Part shown: piece by piece, positions 6,796 to 7,027 of the stretch
Layout of the letters: every line of letters starts with the position of its first letter
How positions within the stretch are numbered: the first letter of the stretch is position 1
NCBI GenBank assembly: GCA_017849335.1
Contig: JAFIHP010000420.1
Span: 1 to 7,027 of the forward strand
Direction: 5' to 3'
Origin: Actinomycetales bacterium
Lineage (GTDB): Bacteria > Actinomycetota > Actinomycetes > S36-B12
Length of the DNA stretch: 7,027 nt
Made by a program: the position numbers and the translations under genes
Notes under the pieces: generated by a model
Databases searched by the model: none
Seen by the model: only the letters and a program-made list of their open reading frames with translations
What the model was told of the DNA's origin: nothing

Positions 6796-6800
6796 GGAGG
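6796..6800 (+). promoter_or_regulatory. Ribosome binding site of the right-end gene
   Basis: GGAGG lies 4 bases before ATG 6805 and favours that start. An in-frame ATG at 6736 directly follows a TAG stop at 6730-6732; it has AGGAG immediately beside it with no spacing and would add 23 mostly basic residues. Confidence 0.7.
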
Positions 6801-6804
6801 ATCG

Positions 6805-7027
6805 ATGGCCGACGACAAGATCGAAATCGGGAACGTCAATACGCCGGGGAAGGCCGAGCGGGTCGACCGGGCCAAATACCTCGCGATGCGCAAAGCGTTG
6901 CTGGCGATCCTGCCCGAGGCCGGGCCGGGCTTGAAGGCCGCGGATGCGAAGGAGGCGTTGCTGCCCCATCTGCCCGACGCGCTGTTTCCTCAGGGCAAAA
7001 CGGCGGGATGGTGGCTGAAGGCCGTGC
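6805..7027 (+). CDS. Small uncharacterised protein of proteobacterial type (3' partial)
   Basis: Seventy-four complete codons are visible before the window ends. The protein starts MADDKIEIGNVNTPGKAERV, continues with DRAKYLAMRKALLAILPE (21-38), a helix around LKAADAKEALLPHLPDALF (43-61) and a GKTAGWWLKAV block (64-74). There is no signal peptide or membrane segment. The arrangement, an IEIxNVNxPG opening, a YxAMRxALLxxLP helix and a conserved GWWLK, resembles a small family of unknown function common in alphaproteobacteria that I believe is catalogued as DUF6958; I could not check this. Related proteins seem to end soon after this block, so little is probably missing. Codon choice (TTT, CCT, AAA, TTG) differs from the hut genes. 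Function is unknown; the helical layout and WW pair could suit a small nucleic-acid-binding fold, but that is a guess. Confidence 0.75.
   Translation, partial: MADDKIEIGNVNTPGKAERVDRAKYLAMRKALLAILPEAGPGLKAADAKEALLPHLPDALFPQGKTAGWWLKAV

Larger units (their letters stand above)
6446..6804. other. Non-coding stretch with several small inverted repeats
   Basis: About 360 bases lie between the last minus-strand start (6445) and the ATG at 6805. Short open frames exist on both strands, including a basic 32-codon frame at 6523-6621 on the minus strand, but none has a recognisable product or a good ribosome site. The stretch holds three short inverted repeats, annotated separately. No clear promoter was identified. 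It looks like the space between two divergent genes: one reading left from 6445, now cut off, and one reading right from 6805. Confidence 0.5.

Overview
The window reads as a chromosome segment from a very GC-rich actinobacterium (about 73% G+C in a 60-base block counted at 6301-6360, with G or C at nearly every third codon position). It is centred on a histidine-utilisation (hut) locus. The last ~620 bases (about 6409-7027) differ: three 60-base blocks counted there are 58-62% G+C, codon choice changes (TTT, CCT, TTG and AAA appear), and the gene content looks proteobacterial. The right end is therefore either a recent insertion or an assembly chimera.

Layout from left to right. (1) Bases 2-1330, plus strand: the 3' part of an open frame that joins the C-terminal membrane segment of an O-antigen ligase/polymerase-like protein to a divergent inositol-monophosphatase-family domain. 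(2) Bases 1337-4191, minus strand: hutU (urocanate hydratase) followed by hutI (imidazolonepropionase), overlapping by ATGA and so probably one operon. (3) A 76-bp divergent intergenic region with a 22-bp palindrome at 4243-4264. Its core closely matches the binding motif I remember for the corynebacterial IclR-type regulator HutR. (4) Bases 4268-5050, plus strand: an IclR-family regulator, probably HutR. (5) A striking 23-bp inverted repeat at 5067-5123, then hutG (formimidoylglutamase) at 5146-6036. (6) A TspO/MBR gene on the minus strand that lacks its first membrane helix exactly where base composition changes. (7) A non-coding stretch with several small hairpins, then the start of a small uncharacterised gene that runs off the right end.

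Together HutU, HutI and HutG convert urocanate to 4-imidazolone-5-propionate, then to N-formimino-L-glutamate, then to glutamate and formamide. Histidine ammonia-lyase (HutH), which makes the urocanate, is not in the window. The hutUI and hutR-hutG arms diverge from one control region, so one HutR operator could control both. No CRISPR, tRNA, rRNA, transposase or phage gene was seen. I found no convincing new biological system. The points most worth checking are the operator, the large hairpin before hutG, the membrane/phosphatase fusion with altered metal-site residues, and the junction near 6408.
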